7,665 nt of DNA from Lachnospiraceae bacterium (GTDB taxonomy: Bacteria > Bacillota > Clostridia > Lachnospirales > Lachnospiraceae). Location: positions 1 through 7,665 of the forward strand of contig VSNO01000188.1 in the NCBI GenBank assembly GCA_009774375.1, in the 5' to 3' direction. The position numbers and the translations under genes are program-made. Positions 6,728 through 7,665 of the stretch are shown piece after piece; the stretch's first letter is position 1, and each line of letters starts with the position of its first letter. The notes below the pieces were generated by a model, which was given only the letters and a program-made list of their open reading frames with translations, had not been told where the DNA came from and ran no database searches.

Positions 6728-7665
6728 ATGGAGAAGATCAAAGAAGTCATTGCAAAAATGACACTGGAAGATAAAATAAAGCTCTGCTCGGGCAAGAGCT
6801 TCTGGGAATCTGAGAATATGGAGCAGTATGGCATTCCTTCCTTCTTTATGTCCGACGGGCCGCACGGCCTGCGGATACAGAAGGGGGAGTCCGACCATCT
6901 GGGGATCAACCGGAGCGAGCTGGCGACTTGCTTTCCGACGGCGTCCGCCAGCGCGTCGTCGTGGGATCCCGGACTGCTGCGGGAGATGGGGGAGGCGATC
7001 GGCGAGGAAGCGCTGCACCACGGCGTGGATGTGGTCTTAGGACCCGGCGTGTGCATGAAGCGCAATCCCCTCTGCGGACGCAATTTCGAATATTTCAGTG
7101 AGGATCCCTATCTGGCAGGCGTGATGGGAACGAACTGGATCCAAGGCGTGCAGGGCAAGGGCGTCGGAACCAGCTTAAAGCACTATGCGGCAAACAATCA
7201 GGAGCAGGACCGCATGAGAGGGGACAGCATGGTGGACGAGCGGGCGCTGCGAGAGATCTATCTGTCTGCCTTTGAGATGGCGGTGAAGGAGAGCCAGCCG
7301 GATACCATAATGTGCTCTTACAACAAAGTGAACGGAACCTTTTCCAGTGATAACAAGACACTTTTGACAGACATTCTGCGTGACGAGTGGGGATTTCGGG
7401 GACTTGTCGTCACGGACTGGGGCGCTGCAAATGACCGGGTGAAATCATTCCAGGCAGGCTGTGACCTGGAAATGCCGAGCAGCAACGGCATGTTTGATGC
7501 GGACGTGAAGCGGGCAGTGGAGGAAGGGAAGCTGTCGGAGTCTGACATTGACGCCTGTGTGGAGCGGATCATCAGACTGGCATGGAAGGCGCGGGAAACG
7601 CGCAAAGACATTTCGGACGGAGCCGCGTTTGAGGTGGAGGCGCCTCTCGAACTTGCGTATAGGAT
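6728..7665 (+). CDS. beta-glucosidase-like glycoside hydrolase family 3 (partial, cut by window end)
   Basis: The first 312 residues of a GH3 enzyme are present, and the frame is open at the window edge. GH3 proteins of this kind usually run to 700-900 residues, so the second alpha/beta domain carrying the acid/base and the Fn3-like domain lie outside. The N-terminal TIM-barrel domain shows MSDGPHGLR (Asp43), GRNFEYFSEDPYLAG (about 117-131), SLKHYAANNQE (Lys151, His152) and GLVVTDWGA, with Asp230 as the expected catalytic nucleophile. The retaining enzyme would remove beta-linked glucose, although xylosidase or other beta-glycosidase specificities occur in the family. No signal peptide is seen. 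AGGAGG at 6714-6719 sits 8 bases before the ATG, and the 47-bp gap after the symporter gene has no hairpin, so it is probably co-transcribed. Acting after the rhamnosidase, it would hydrolyse the glucosyl-aglycone left behind (inference). Confidence 0.93.
   Translation, partial: MEKIKEVIAKMTLEDKIKLCSGKSFWESENMEQYGIPSFFMSDGPHGLRIQKGESDHLGINRSELATCFPTASASASSWDPGLLREMGEAIGEEALHHGVDVVLGPGVCMKRNPLCGRNFEYFSEDPYLAGVMGTNWIQGVQGKGVGTSLKHYAANNQEQDRMRGDSMVDERALREIYLSAFEMAVKESQPDTIMCSYNKVNGTFSSDNKTLLTDILRDEWGFRGLVVTDWGAANDRVKSFQAGCDLEMPSSNGMFDADVKRAVEEGKLSESDIDACVERIIRLAWKARETRKDISDGAAFEVEAPLELAYR

Overview
The window looks like chromosomal DNA of a Gram-positive gut-type Clostridia, most plausibly a Lachnospiraceae relative. 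The reasons are strong AGGAGG-type ribosome sites, cytoplasmic glycosidases without signal peptides, an AraC-type regulator of a kind common in that family, and moderate GC content with GC-rich coding regions. The assignment rests on style and protein resemblance only.

Left part (1-960): a SRAP/HMCES-YedK abasic-site protein (108-701, +) is followed by a 48-codon remnant of an ArsC/Spx-like thioredoxin-fold gene (737-883, +). The remnant seems to have lost its middle by an in-frame deletion. A hairpin (918-953) lies between it and the convergent regulator gene.

Right part (970-7665): this is a carbohydrate-use locus. An AraC-family regulator (970-2160, -) is transcribed away from a co-directional set: an intracellular GH78 alpha-L-rhamnosidase (2490-5258), a GPH-family sugar:cation symporter (5277-6680) and a GH3 beta-glucosidase cut by the window end (6728->7665). 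The last three are separated by only 18 and 47 bp, have good ribosome sites and show no terminator between them, so they are probably one operon. The 329-bp divergent region holds an exact 11-bp direct repeat (ATTACAATACA twice), an exact 10-bp inverted repeat nested between the two copies, a plausible regulator promoter and a weak cre-like site.

Working model (inference): the symporter imports a rhamnose- and glucose-containing plant glycoside (rutinoside or neohesperidoside type, or a similar saponin sugar). The cytoplasmic rhamnosidase and beta-glucosidase then remove rhamnose and glucose in turn, and the AraC protein senses the substrate or a product. No rhamnose isomerase, kinase or aldolase gene is present in this window.

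I see no clearly new system. The most interesting items are a small extra helical-looking domain at the C-terminus of the rhamnosidase, the nested repeats between the divergent genes, and the internally deleted ArsC-like gene.
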